Below, one piece after another: positions 34,308 through 42,200 of a stretch of 64,000 nt of DNA; within the stretch, counting starts at the first letter, position 1, and each line of letters starts with the position of its first letter. Source of the DNA: Aeromonas aquatica (GTDB lineage: Bacteria; Pseudomonadota; Gammaproteobacteria; Enterobacterales; Aeromonadaceae); contig NZ_JRGL01000118.1 in NCBI RefSeq assembly GCF_000764655.1, positions 1 through 64,000 of the forward strand, read 5' to 3'. A program made the position numbers and the translations under genes. The notes under the pieces are model-generated. The model saw only the letters and a list, made by a program, of their open reading frames with translations. It ran no database searches and was not told where the DNA came from.

Positions 34308-35780
34308 ATGAAAAAACACACCTTGAGTCTCCTCTCCGCTACCCTGCTCAGCCTGCTTGGCACCAGTGCCGACGCCTGCACCGGCCTCATCGTCGGCAAG
34401 GGCGCCAGCGCGGATGGCAGCATCATGATCGCCAGAAACGAAGACTTCGGCATCAACAACTGGAACAAGTACCTCGCCTTCCACCCGGCCCAGCAGAACG
34501 AGGGCAAGCTATGGAAACTGGGCAATGGCCTGGAGGTACCCATGCCCAAGGCCTTCCTCGCCTACTCCTCCATCCGTGACTGGGATGCCGCCACCAGCGA
34601 TCCCGCCGGCAAGTATTACGAGGAGCGCGGCATCAACGAGTACAACGTCGCCCTCTCCGCCACCACCAGTGCCGAGGTCAACGACAAGGCCCAGAAAGCG
34701 GATCCGCTGATCGAAAAAGGGATCATAGAAGCCATCATCCCCACCCTGATCCTGCCCCAGGCCAAGAGCGCGAAAGAGGGGGTCGAGCTGCTCGGCCACT
34801 ATGTGGAGACCCATGGCGCCGGGGAGGGCAATAGCCTCTATCTGGCGGACGTGAACGAGGCCTGGTTGATGGAGATAGGCTCTGGCCACCACTGGATAGC
34901 GGTGCGGGTGCCGGACGACAGCTACGCCATGGTCGCCAACGGCCTGCGCATCCACGGGGTGAACCTGGACGACAGCCAGGTGTTGCACTCCCCCAAGCTG
35001 CTGGAGTTCGTGCGCGAGCACAAGCTGCTGGATAACGCCGATCCCAAGAACTTCAACTTCGCCAAGGCGTTCGGGGTGATCGCCGATCCTTACAACGTGG
35101 ACCGGGAATGGCTCGGCCAGCAACTGCTGAGCGCCTCCCACCAGCAGCCCACCCGTCAGGCGCAGTATCCGCTGTTCATGAAGCCGGATGCCCCCATCAC
35201 GGTGCCGGACGTGACCAAACTGCTCCGCGCCACCTATGATGGCACGGCGCTGGCGGGCAAGGCGGAGCGGCCGATCCGCATCGACCGCCAGCTCGAGTCC
35301 CACATCATCCAGCTGCGCAAGGAGATGCCCAAGGAGTTGCAGGGCCTCATCTGGCAGAGCTACGGCGTGCTGGCCGAGTCGGTGATGGTGCCGCTCTACC
35401 ACAGCCTGGAAACCTATCCCCTGCCCTATCGCAGCGGCAGTGACAGCTACTCGGATGATTCCGCCTACTGGCAGTTCCGCAGCCTGACCGCGCTCGCCAA
35501 CACCAACCCGGACAAGTACCTGCCGCTGCTGCGCGGCGTCTGGGGCAAGCAGAGCGAGAAGTTCTACAAGGAGGTGGCGGTGCTGGACAAGACCCTCAAG
35601 CAGACCTACGCCAGCGACAAGGCCACGGCGCTGCAACTGGCGGCCGACTACTCCTACGGCCAGCTGGAGCAGAACTATCAGCTGGCCAAAGAGTTGCGCT
35701 ACAAGCTGATGACTGATCTCACCAAGAGCACCGAGAAGAAATACTCGGAGGAGGAGTTCAAGAAGATCATGAGCCTGTAG
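34308..35780 (+). CDS. Exported C69-family dipeptidase
   Basis: The 490-residue protein begins with a signal peptide (MKKHTLSLLSATLLSLLGTSADA) followed at once by Cys24 of CTGLIVGKGASADGS. In C69 Ntn-hydrolases the catalytic cysteine becomes N-terminal after processing, so signal peptidase cleavage before Cys24 would create the active site. Further family features are MIARNEDFG, GGEGNSLYLADVNEAWLMEIGSGHHWIAVRVPDD, and the C-terminal CFI-like QSSYGV region. It should hydrolyse dipeptides in the periplasm. A lipoprotein alternative (Cys as lipobox) fits less well because the preceding residues are SADA. Confidence 0.85.
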   Translation: MKKHTLSLLSATLLSLLGTSADACTGLIVGKGASADGSIMIARNEDFGINNWNKYLAFHPAQQNEGKLWKLGNGLEVPMPKAFLAYSSIRDWDAATSDPAGKYYEERGINEYNVALSATTSAEVNDKAQKADPLIEKGIIEAIIPTLILPQAKSAKEGVELLGHYVETHGAGEGNSLYLADVNEAWLMEIGSGHHWIAVRVPDDSYAMVANGLRIHGVNLDDSQVLHSPKLLEFVREHKLLDNADPKNFNFAKAFGVIADPYNVDREWLGQQLLSASHQQPTRQAQYPLFMKPDAPITVPDVTKLLRATYDGTALAGKAERPIRIDRQLESHIIQLRKEMPKELQGLIWQSYGVLAESVMVPLYHSLETYPLPYRSGSDSYSDDSAYWQFRSLTALANTNPDKYLPLLRGVWGKQSEKFYKEVAVLDKTLKQTYASDKATALQLAADYSYGQLEQNYQLAKELRYKLMTDLTKSTEKKYSEEEFKKIMSL

Positions 35781-35794
35781 GGCGCATCAAAACA

Positions 35795-35820
35795 AAGAGG
35801 CCCCCCAGGGGTGCCTCTTC
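35795..35820. terminator. Terminator between convergent C69 and ydfG genes
   Basis: An imperfect stem (AAGAGGC and C-run paired with GGGG-GCCTCTT) is followed by T-rich sequence on the minus strand (TTTGTTTT). It lies 15 bases past the C69 stop and 25 past ydfG. Confidence 0.65.
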
Positions 35821-35842
35821 TCGTTTCAGCAGGGCGCCACAC

Positions 35843-36589
35843 TCAGCGACGGCTGATATTGAGCGGGCCGAAGGTCTGGGCCACCGGCATGATCTCGATG
35901 CTGTTGATGTTGACGTGGGCGGGCTGCTGGCTGACCCAGAGCACTGTGTTGGCGATGTCTTCCGGCTGGATCGCCTGCACCCCCTGATAGACGGTGGCCG
36001 CCTTGGCGTCGTCCCCGTGGAAGCGCACGTTGGAAAACTCGGTGCCGCCGCACAGGCCCGGCTCCAGGTTGGTGACGCGCACCGCGCTGCCCGCCAGATC
36101 GGCGCGCAGGTTCAGGCTGAACTGCTTCACGAACGCCTTGGTGGCGCCGTAGACGTTGCCGCCCGGATAGGGGTAGGTGCCGGCGATGGAACCAATGTTG
36201 ATCACGTGGCCGCGATTACGTTCGACCATGCCCGGCAGCAGCAGGCGGGTGAGCAGGGTCAGGCCGCTGATGTTGGTAGCTATCATCTGCTCCCAGTCTT
36301 CCAGATCCGCCTTGTGGGCGGGCTCGAGCCCGAGCGCCAGGCCGGCGTTGTTGACCAGCAGATCCACCTGCTGCCAGGCAGCCGGCAGGCCCTCGATGGC
36401 GGCCTTGGTGGCGGCCTTGTCCTGCACGTCGAACACCAGCGGCAGGAAGCCGGCGCCCAGCTCCTCGGCCAGGGCGGCCAGCCGCTCGGCGCGTCGACCC
36501 GTGCCTATCACCCGGTAGCCCGCGCTCACCAGCAGGCGACTGATCGCCTCACCGAAGCCGGACGAGGCGCCCGTTACCATTGCTATCAT
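35843..36589 (-). CDS. ydfG: NADP-dependent 3-hydroxy acid dehydrogenase YdfG
   Basis: The 248-residue classical short-chain dehydrogenase has exactly the length of E. coli YdfG. The cofactor motif is TGASSGFGEAI; Arg residues of GTGRRAERL favour NADPH; NNAG, Ser of INIGSIAG and the YGATK catalytic Tyr/Lys follow. YdfG oxidises L-allo-threonine, serine and 3-hydroxy acids, and reduces malonic semialdehyde. The ATG at 36589 matches E. coli. Confidence 0.92.
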   Translation of the reverse strand: MIAMVTGASSGFGEAISRLLVSAGYRVIGTGRRAERLAALAEELGAGFLPLVFDVQDKAATKAAIEGLPAAWQQVDLLVNNAGLALGLEPAHKADLEDWEQMIATNISGLTLLTRLLLPGMVERNRGHVINIGSIAGTYPYPGGNVYGATKAFVKQFSLNLRADLAGSAVRVTNLEPGLCGGTEFSNVRFHGDDAKAATVYQGVQAIQPEDIANTVLWVSQQPAHVNINSIEIMPVAQTFGPLNISRR

Positions 36590-36646
36590 CTGAACCTCCA
36601 TTATCTGAATCACTGTTGTTATCTATCTTGTTGAAACGAATAGTAT

Positions 36647-36886
36647 TCACTCATGATCCTGCGCCCTCATCCTGCGCTGGATGAAGATCAACAGGTGCAG
36701 CCCGAACAGGCCGCTGCCACCGAGAGCGAACAGCAAACCGGTAAGGGCATTGACCGAGACATCGGCACCCGCGCACCACCAGGCCAACCAGCCGAGCGCT
36801 CCTATGAGCAGGCTCTGACCAGCGCAGGCAGGACAACGCCCCAACTTGGCCCGGATGGCGGTGGCGAGGCAGTCATCACAACTCAT
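36647..36886 (-). CDS. Small membrane protein with zinc-ribbon start, DUF3624-like
   Basis: The 79-residue protein starts with a cysteine knuckle pattern, SCDDC and CPAC (Cys3, Cys6, Cys18, Cys21), followed by two hydrophobic segments (about 25-40, 45-68). This resembles the DUF3624 family of Vibrio/Shewanella/Aeromonas as I remember it. Function is unknown. GAGGAGG lies five bases before the ATG. Four additional copies of its ribosome site and first ten codons lie upstream in a 76-bp tandem array that reaches the end of the GNAT gene. Confidence 0.75.
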   Translation of the reverse strand: MSCDDCLATAIRAKLGRCPACAGQSLLIGALGWLAWWCAGADVSVNALTGLLFALGGSGLFGLHLLIFIQRRMRAQDHE

Positions 36887-37190
36887 GCCGCCTCCTCAAT
36901 GTCGAGGCTGCGCGGCTCATGCTGACCCCGAAGGCGGTGGCGAGACAGTCATCACAGCTCATGCCGGCTCCTCGATGTCGAGGCAGCGCGGCTCATGCTG
37001 ACCCCGAAGGCGGTGGCGAGACAGTCATCACAGCTCATGCCGGCTCCTCGATGTCGAGGCAGCGCGGCTCATGCTGACCCCGAAGGCGGTGGCGAGACAG
37101 TCATCACAACTCATGCCGGCTCCTCGATGTCGAGGCTGCGCGGCTCATGCTGACCCCGAAGGCGGTGGCGAGGCAGTCATCACAGCTCAT
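36887..37190 (-). repeat. Four-fold 76-bp array of the DUF3624-like gene's 5' end
   Basis: The ATG plus SCDDCLATA codons recur at exact 76-bp steps: ATGs at 36962, 37038, 37114 and 37190, besides the real start at 36886. Each unit carries GAGGAG before the next ATG. In each, translation would give 28 residues (MSCDDCLATAFGVSMSRAAS and eight more) and stop 11 bases inside the next unit. The outermost ATG (37190) overlaps the GNAT gene's TGA as ATGA. The whole array could therefore relay ribosomes from the GNAT gene to the DUF3624-like gene. Confidence 0.9.
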
Positions 37191-37660
37191 GCCGCCCCCT
37201 GTTCACCGGATCCCAGCGGCAGCACCAGACGGTGCGCATGCTGGCCCGGCCCATAGTAGTCGGGCAGCCTGAGCTGGGCACGAAAGCCCAGCCCCCGGTA
37301 GAGCGCGAGGGCCTCGGCGTTGGCATCGGCCACCTCGAGTCGGATGGCGCCCCAGCCGGCCGCCCTGCCCTCCGAAATGACCTGCTCCAGCAGGCGGCGG
37401 GCCCAGCCCTGGCGGCGCACCGTCCAGCGGATGGCGAGGGTCTGGATCACCAGTCGATCCCAGCCCCTGTGCTCCAGCACGCTGAGATAGCCCAGCAGCT
37501 GTTCCTTGTCGTCTTGCAGCAGCAGGGTGCGGCCCTTGGCCTGATTCAGCAGATAGTGCCAGCGGCTGCGGCCGAAGGCGACTTCGGGGGGAAAACAGTA
37601 GCGCTCAAGCCTGACGATGGCGCCCACATCATCGGCTCGGGCCGTGCGCACGGTCAACAC
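37187..37660 (-). CDS. GNAT family N-acetyltransferase
   Basis: The 157-residue protein has the GNAT core: a conserved LAIRWTVRRQGWARRLLEQVI acetyl-CoA loop (RRQGWA, about 83-88) and the C-terminal EALALYRGLGFRAQLRLPDYYGPGQHA. The substrate is not evident. The start is GTG at 37660 with AGGA upstream. It is divergent from a RimK-like ATP-grasp gene; GNAT, RLAN/ATP-grasp pairs recur in peptide-modification gene sets, so the two may act together. Its stop overlaps the first unit of the 76-bp array. Confidence 0.85.
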   Translation of the reverse strand: MLTVRTARADDVGAIVRLERYCFPPEVAFGRSRWHYLLNQAKGRTLLLQDDKEQLLGYLSVLEHRGWDRLVIQTLAIRWTVRRQGWARRLLEQVISEGRAAGWGAIRLEVADANAEALALYRGLGFRAQLRLPDYYGPGQHAHRLVLPLGSGEQGAA

Positions 37661-37845
37661 GGGGTGTCCTCGTTCGGTTATTTATCCTCAGCACCAACAA
37701 TGCGACTTGTATCACAGGTTACCAAGGCAGAATATTAGGCACTGTAACCTCTTGTTTCCCCTCGCGCCATTGTCGTGCTTGTCGGTGCATCGAAGCCCAC
37801 TGGGGATACTGCCGTCCTGGCAGTCTGATCCGTGGAGCCAACAAT

Positions 37846-39288
37846 ATGAGTACCTATGTCATCGTCGAGGAGCCAGGCGACTGGCCCTGCCATGCCGATT
37901 ATCTGCTGACCGCCCGCACCTACCTGCAGCACGGCCTGCCCACCACGGGGGGGCGGCCCCGCATCATCAACCTGTGCCGCTCGCTGGAGCACCTGAGCGC
38001 CGGTTATTACTGCTCCCTGCTGGCCCAGGCCCGCAGCCACCACTGCCTGCCGGGCTTGCAGGCCATCAGCGTGCTGCAACCCCAGCAGCCGCCCGCCAAG
38101 CTGTGGCGCAAGCTGCAGGGCTGGCTGGCCCGCCAGAGCGAGGACAGGATCCGGGTGCGCGCCATCTTCGGCCAGTGCGAGCAGAGCGAGCTGGCGGGGC
38201 TGGCCCGCTACTACTACGGCCTGAGCCAGCTGCCGCTGCAAGAGTTGACCCTCAAGCGCGGCCGCCACGGCTGGTCGGTGCGCCGGCAGCAGAGCCTCTC
38301 CCCGCAGGATCTGAGCCCACGCGAGCGGGAGCTGATGCTGCAACACGCCCAAGCGCTGGTCGGCGCGGGGGACGAGGAGCAGGCCGCCCCCCTCTATCAG
38401 CTCGCCATCCTAGTGGATCCCGATGACGGCCGCGCCAGCAGCGATGCCCTGGCCCTGACACGCTTCATCGAGGCCGCCGCCGCCCAGGGGATCCGGGCCG
38501 AGATCCTGGCACCGTCCGCCATCGAGCGGCTGCCGGAGTTCGACAGCCTCTGGCTGCGCGCCGAGACGGCGGTCGGCCACTACACCTTCGAGTTCGCCCG
38601 CCGCGCCGAGCAGCTCAAGATGCCGGTCATCGACAGCTCCCGCGCCATCCTCGCCTGCAGCAACAAGCTCTATCTCTACGAGCTGATGGTGCGCAGCGGC
38701 GTGCCCATGCCGCCGACCATGGTGGTGACCCGCCGCGGCCGCCACCAGGTGGACGAGCTGGTGCAGCGGCTCGGCCTGCCGCTGATGGTGAAGGTGCCCG
38801 ACGGCGCCCAAGGCCGGGATCTCGCCATGGCCGGCGACGAGCAGCAGCTCGCCCGCCTGCTGGACGAGGGACTGGGCCGCTCCGCCCTGCTGCTGGTGCA
38901 GAGCCGGATCCCCGCCGAATTCGACTGGCGCATCGGCTTTCTCGACGGCTCGCCGCTGTTCGCCTGCCGCCGCTTCCGGCCTGAGCCCGGCAACCGGATC
39001 CGCCGCCGCAAGCACCCCCTCGACATGAGCCGGATCGAGGCGCTGCCGCTCAACGAGGTGCCGGAGAGGGTGCTGCAGACAGCCCGCCGCGCCGTCCATC
39101 AGCTCGGCAACGGCCTGTTCGGGGTGGACCTGCGCCAGCAGGGACAGGGCTGCGTGCTGCTGGAAATCATCGACAATCCCTGGATACGTGGCGATATTGA
39201 AGACAGGGAGGCGAAGGACCTCTACGAGCGCCTGGCCAGGGCCTTCCGGCAACGGCTGGAGAACCGGGGACAGGGCGCGGCAGGATAA
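37846..39288 (+). CDS. RimK-like ATP-grasp ligase with N-terminal RLAN domain
   Basis: The 480-residue protein has an RLAN-like N-terminal domain (about 1-190; MSTYVIVEEPGDWPCHADYLL, INLCRSLEHLSAGYYCSLLA). A RimK-type ATP-grasp domain follows, about 270-470: SRAILACSNKLYLYELMVRSGVPMPPT, LPLMVKVPDGAQGRDL, and DLRQQGQGCVLLEIIDNPWI, which carries the Mg ligands. RimK relatives add amino acids to a peptide or protein C-terminus. Comparative work on amidoligases links RLAN-ATP-grasp genes to GNATs and predicts a peptide tag or natural product; that is inference here. Confidence 0.85.
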   Translation: MSTYVIVEEPGDWPCHADYLLTARTYLQHGLPTTGGRPRIINLCRSLEHLSAGYYCSLLAQARSHHCLPGLQAISVLQPQQPPAKLWRKLQGWLARQSEDRIRVRAIFGQCEQSELAGLARYYYGLSQLPLQELTLKRGRHGWSVRRQQSLSPQDLSPRERELMLQHAQALVGAGDEEQAAPLYQLAILVDPDDGRASSDALALTRFIEAAAAQGIRAEILAPSAIERLPEFDSLWLRAETAVGHYTFEFARRAEQLKMPVIDSSRAILACSNKLYLYELMVRSGVPMPPTMVVTRRGRHQVDELVQRLGLPLMVKVPDGAQGRDLAMAGDEQQLARLLDEGLGRSALLLVQSRIPAEFDWRIGFLDGSPLFACRRFRPEPGNRIRRRKHPLDMSRIEALPLNEVPERVLQTARRAVHQLGNGLFGVDLRQQGQGCVLLEIIDNPWIRGDIEDREAKDLYERLARAFRQRLENRGQGAAG

Positions 39289-39312
39289 CAAGCAGGATCG
39301 GCAGAGGTGGGT

Positions 39313-39849
39313 ATGATGACAACGCAGTGGTGGGACATAGCGCCCCTTGGCTGGAACAACATTCTGGCCTGTCTGGTGTGTGGCGGTCTGGTCGGGCTGG
39401 AGCGTCAGTTGCACGGCAAGCCGGTCGGCATTCGCACCTCCTCCCTCATCGTGCTCGGCACTTACTGCTTTCTCGCCATCGGCGCCGCCGTCAGCCCGCA
39501 GTCTGCGGATCAGGCGCGGGTGCTGGGTCAGCTCATCACCGGCATCGGCTTCCTCGGTGCCGGGGTCATGATGACCCGGGATGGTCAGGTGCTGGGGGTG
39601 ACCTCGGCCGCCACCATCTGGATGCTGGCCGCCCTCGGGGCCCTGATCGGCATGGGAATGCTGCACCAGGCCGTGCTGCTCACCGGCGTGACCCTGGGGA
39701 TCCTGGTGGGGGTTCACTACCTGGAGACCAGCTTCAAGAGCCTGCGCCGTGGCGTGCACAATCGGCTGGAGCACTGGCGCAACGGCAACGAGCGCGGCGT
39801 GCAGGCCCGCCCCCGTCAGGAGGAGCTCGGTGGCGGCCTCGAGAAGTGA
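39313..39849 (+). CDS. MgtC/SapB family membrane protein
   Basis: The 178-residue protein has the MgtC N-terminal membrane domain: LVCGGLVGLERQLHGKPVGIRTSSLI, ITGIGFLGAGVMMTRDG, and TSAATIWMLAALGALIG, with about four helices. It lacks the C-terminal ACT-like domain of virulence MgtC, ending in a charged tail. Family roles include magnesium stress and acid adaptation. Start is ATG 39313 with GAGG upstream; 39316 is equally possible. It follows the RimK-like gene by 24 bases and may be co-transcribed. Confidence 0.88.
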   Translation: MMTTQWWDIAPLGWNNILACLVCGGLVGLERQLHGKPVGIRTSSLIVLGTYCFLAIGAAVSPQSADQARVLGQLITGIGFLGAGVMMTRDGQVLGVTSAATIWMLAALGALIGMGMLHQAVLLTGVTLGILVGVHYLETSFKSLRRGVHNRLEHWRNGNERGVQARPRQEELGGGLEK

Positions 39850-39870
39850 CCCTACCGCCAGCTGGCAACA

Positions 39871-39896
39871 AAAAGGGCTCCTGCGGGAGCCCTTTT
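39871..39896. terminator. Bidirectional terminator between mgtC and amylase genes
   Basis: An 11-base stem AAAAGGGCTCC/GGGAGCCCTTTT with loop TGC and flanking A/T runs. Confidence 0.9.
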
Positions 39897-39909
39897 GCTG
39901 TTTGCCGTC

Positions 39910-41541
39910 TTATTGCAGCAGCAGGAAGCGGCCGGTGAGGGGCGGCAGATCTACCGTCAGGCTGCTGCCCCCCATGGCCAGGCGCTCGCCGCTCTGCAGA
40001 TCCACCAGGGCGCTGCCGCTGCGCAGCTTGGCCAGAGGCAGGCTGTAGCTCTGGGGCGTGGTGGAGACGTTGAGCAGGTAGACCACTTGCTCGGCCGCCG
40101 TCTGCTTGATGTCGCCATAGACACTGCCATCGGCCACCAGCTTGACTCGCTCCCCCTGATAGAGAGCGGGATGGGCGGCGCGCAAGGCCAGCAGCTCGCT
40201 GAGCCACTGCTTGAGCTCGGCCTGCTCGCCGCTCGGGGTGAAGCCGGTGACACCGGGCACCTTGCCGTCGCTGCGGGCCACGTGATCGTCGCACAATCCC
40301 TGGGCCGCACAGTTATCGGTCACCTGCTTGGCGAAGCCCGGCACCTCGTCCCCGAACTCCTCGCCGTAATAGAGGGTGATGGGACCGGAGCGGGCCGCCA
40401 GGAAGCTGAAGGCCGCCTTGTGGCGCTGCCAGTAATCCGCCGGGTTGAAGTTGCCGCGCTGGACCAGATCGCCGAAGCGCACCAGATCGTGGTTGCCCAG
40501 CATCAGGTTCGGCATGGCGTGGTTGGGGTAGTTTTCCAGCTTGTTCCAGCTGGCATCAAGCACGCTGGCCCCCTGCCCGCCCTTGCCGGACTCCTCCACC
40601 GCCAGCGCCTGCATCAGGCCGTAGCGCAGCGGGAAGTCGAACGCCGAGGGCAGCGCTGGGTTGTCGCTCGGGCCATAGGCCTCGTTGCGGATGTCGTCCG
40701 CCCCCTTCCACACCTCACCCACCAGGTAGCCGAGCGTGCCCCACTGCTGGCCTGCCGCCTTGCGCGCCGCGCTCGCCTGCTCCACCTCGGTGCGAATGGC
40801 GCGCCACTCGTCCAGCCCGAGTTGATAGGCCTGATCCAGCCGCCAGCCGTCGATGCCGTACTGCTCGACCCAGTAGCGTGCCACCTCCTTGAAGTAGGCG
40901 AGGCTCTCCGGCTTGCCGTAGTCCACCAGCTGGCCGGGGTAGCCGGCGCCGCCGCTCTTGAGGGCGGGCAGCCGTCCCTCGGGCGACGGCTTGCTCACCC
41001 CCACCTTGTTGACGTGGCCGAATACCCCGTCGAGGAACACATAGAGGCCGCGTTTGTGCGCCTCATCCACCAGGGTCTTGAGCCTGGCGTTGCTGCCGAA
41101 GTTGGGGTCGACGTTGAAGAAGTCGCAGGCGAAGTAGCCGGTGGCATCCAGCCTGTCGTCCCCGGCCTGGCCGGCGCAGGAGTCGAACACCGGGGTCAGC
41201 CAGATGGCGTTGACGTTGAGGCTCTTGATGTGATCCAGGCTGTCGATGATCCCCTGCAGATCGCCGTTGTGCTGGGAGGGACCATAGCCGACGCCGTAGT
41301 TGGCGGCGCCATCGCCGTCGACGAAGGACTCCACCATCAGCTGATAGGTTCGCAGGTTGCAGGCGGGCTGATCGGCGCCATAGCAGGCGCGGCTGGCCGT
41401 CGTCACCGGTGGCTGAGTGACCGGCGGATTGACCACAGGGGGCTGGGGCTCGGTGCTGGATCCACCACCCCCGCTGCCGCAGGCCGACAAGAACAAGGCA
41501 GCCCCGAGCAGGCCACCGTAGCGCAACGTTCCCTGTTTCAT
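39910..41541 (-). CDS. GH13 alpha-amylase family lipoprotein
   Basis: The 543-residue protein has a lipoprotein signal, LFLSAC with Cys21, then a Gly/Ser and Pro-rich linker (GSGGGGSS, PVVNPPVTQPPV). The GH13 catalytic residues are in place: nucleophile Asp236 in GWRLDQ, acid Glu276 in GEVWKG, Asp352 in GNHD. It should degrade starch or maltodextrin at the cell surface or periplasm. The conserved region I (usually DxxxNH) reads DGVFGH, an atypical form. ATG 41541 is chosen because MKQGTLRYGG starts the signal peptide. Confidence 0.9.
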   Translation of the reverse strand: MKQGTLRYGGLLGAALFLSACGSGGGGSSTEPQPPVVNPPVTQPPVTTASRACYGADQPACNLRTYQLMVESFVDGDGAANYGVGYGPSQHNGDLQGIIDSLDHIKSLNVNAIWLTPVFDSCAGQAGDDRLDATGYFACDFFNVDPNFGSNARLKTLVDEAHKRGLYVFLDGVFGHVNKVGVSKPSPEGRLPALKSGGAGYPGQLVDYGKPESLAYFKEVARYWVEQYGIDGWRLDQAYQLGLDEWRAIRTEVEQASAARKAAGQQWGTLGYLVGEVWKGADDIRNEAYGPSDNPALPSAFDFPLRYGLMQALAVEESGKGGQGASVLDASWNKLENYPNHAMPNLMLGNHDLVRFGDLVQRGNFNPADYWQRHKAAFSFLAARSGPITLYYGEEFGDEVPGFAKQVTDNCAAQGLCDDHVARSDGKVPGVTGFTPSGEQAELKQWLSELLALRAAHPALYQGERVKLVADGSVYGDIKQTAAEQVVYLLNVSTTPQSYSLPLAKLRSGSALVDLQSGERLAMGGSSLTVDLPPLTGRFLLLQ

Positions 41542-41665
41542 TGTTATCTTCCCGCTGTGGAGGTACAGGCGCAGGGTGCGCCTTACTGGGGTCATGATAA
41601 CCAGCGGAAAAAAACGGGTCTGTGACTGAAAACGTTATCTGGCTCAGTGGGTTAGCCAGCCATTC

Positions 41666-41938
41666 TCAGTGTGGATTGCGCTCGTTGAAGGCGCTGCGCT
41701 CGTCGACGGCCTTGATCAGGTGATAGACCTCCTGGGCGGCCAGCATGCAGCCTCCCGGCCATTCCAGCTGATGGCGACGATTGATGAAGACCCGGGCGAA
41801 GCGACGCTCCGAGTCGATGGCGGCAAACAGCGGTTGATCCCGCCAAGGGGCCAGATCCAGCGCCCCCGTGGTGCCATCCGAGAGCACCACGAACAGGCAC
41901 CACCCCTGCAAATACTCGACATCGAGAAAGACCGGCAT
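41666..41938 (-). CDS. DUF2442 domain protein
   Basis: The 90-residue soluble protein has the DUF2442 layout: FLDVEYLQGWCLFVVLSDGTTGALDLAPW, then FARVFINRRHQLEWPGGCMLAAQEVY. Function is unknown; in other bacteria the family is often beside toxin-antitoxin DUF4160 genes, but none is present here. Stand-alone; the next gene upstream is divergent. Confidence 0.82.
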   Translation of the reverse strand: MPVFLDVEYLQGWCLFVVLSDGTTGALDLAPWRDQPLFAAIDSERRFARVFINRRHQLEWPGGCMLAAQEVYHLIKAVDERSAFNERNPH

Positions 41939-42152
41939 GATAGCGGCTCCGATTGAGAGACTCCCGCGCCATTATAGGCACGCCCCCTTCCCCGCTTTGC
42001 AGTGGGGATCACACTTCTTCCAGCCGTTTATCTCGTACTGGTCCGAGGACTCCGTCACAATGAGGCCATTGCAGCGGCGGTGTCTGCGTCTTTTTCCTGT
42101 CCCGTACGCAACCTTTTCCAGGCCCCATGGTCATATCCCTGCAACATAAAAA

Positions 42153-42177
42153 AATGCCCGAGGACGGGCATAAAAAA
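42153..42177 (-). terminator. Orphan terminator facing the minus strand
   Basis: A seven-base stem ATGCCCG/CGGGCAT with loop AGGA is followed by a 7-T run on the minus strand. No minus-strand gene ends here; the gene to the right is on the plus strand. It could stop antisense transcripts, or be a leader element of the LTA-synthase-like mRNA read the other way (with A runs). Confidence 0.55.
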
Positions 42178-42200
42178 TCAGGTTTTTATCAGGAAAAACA

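Noticed and set aside
36887-37190. CRISPR array in the 76-bp repeats
   Set aside because: There are no unique spacers between short repeats; the whole 76-bp unit repeats and contains the start of the adjacent gene. The same applies to the 78- and 91-bp arrays.
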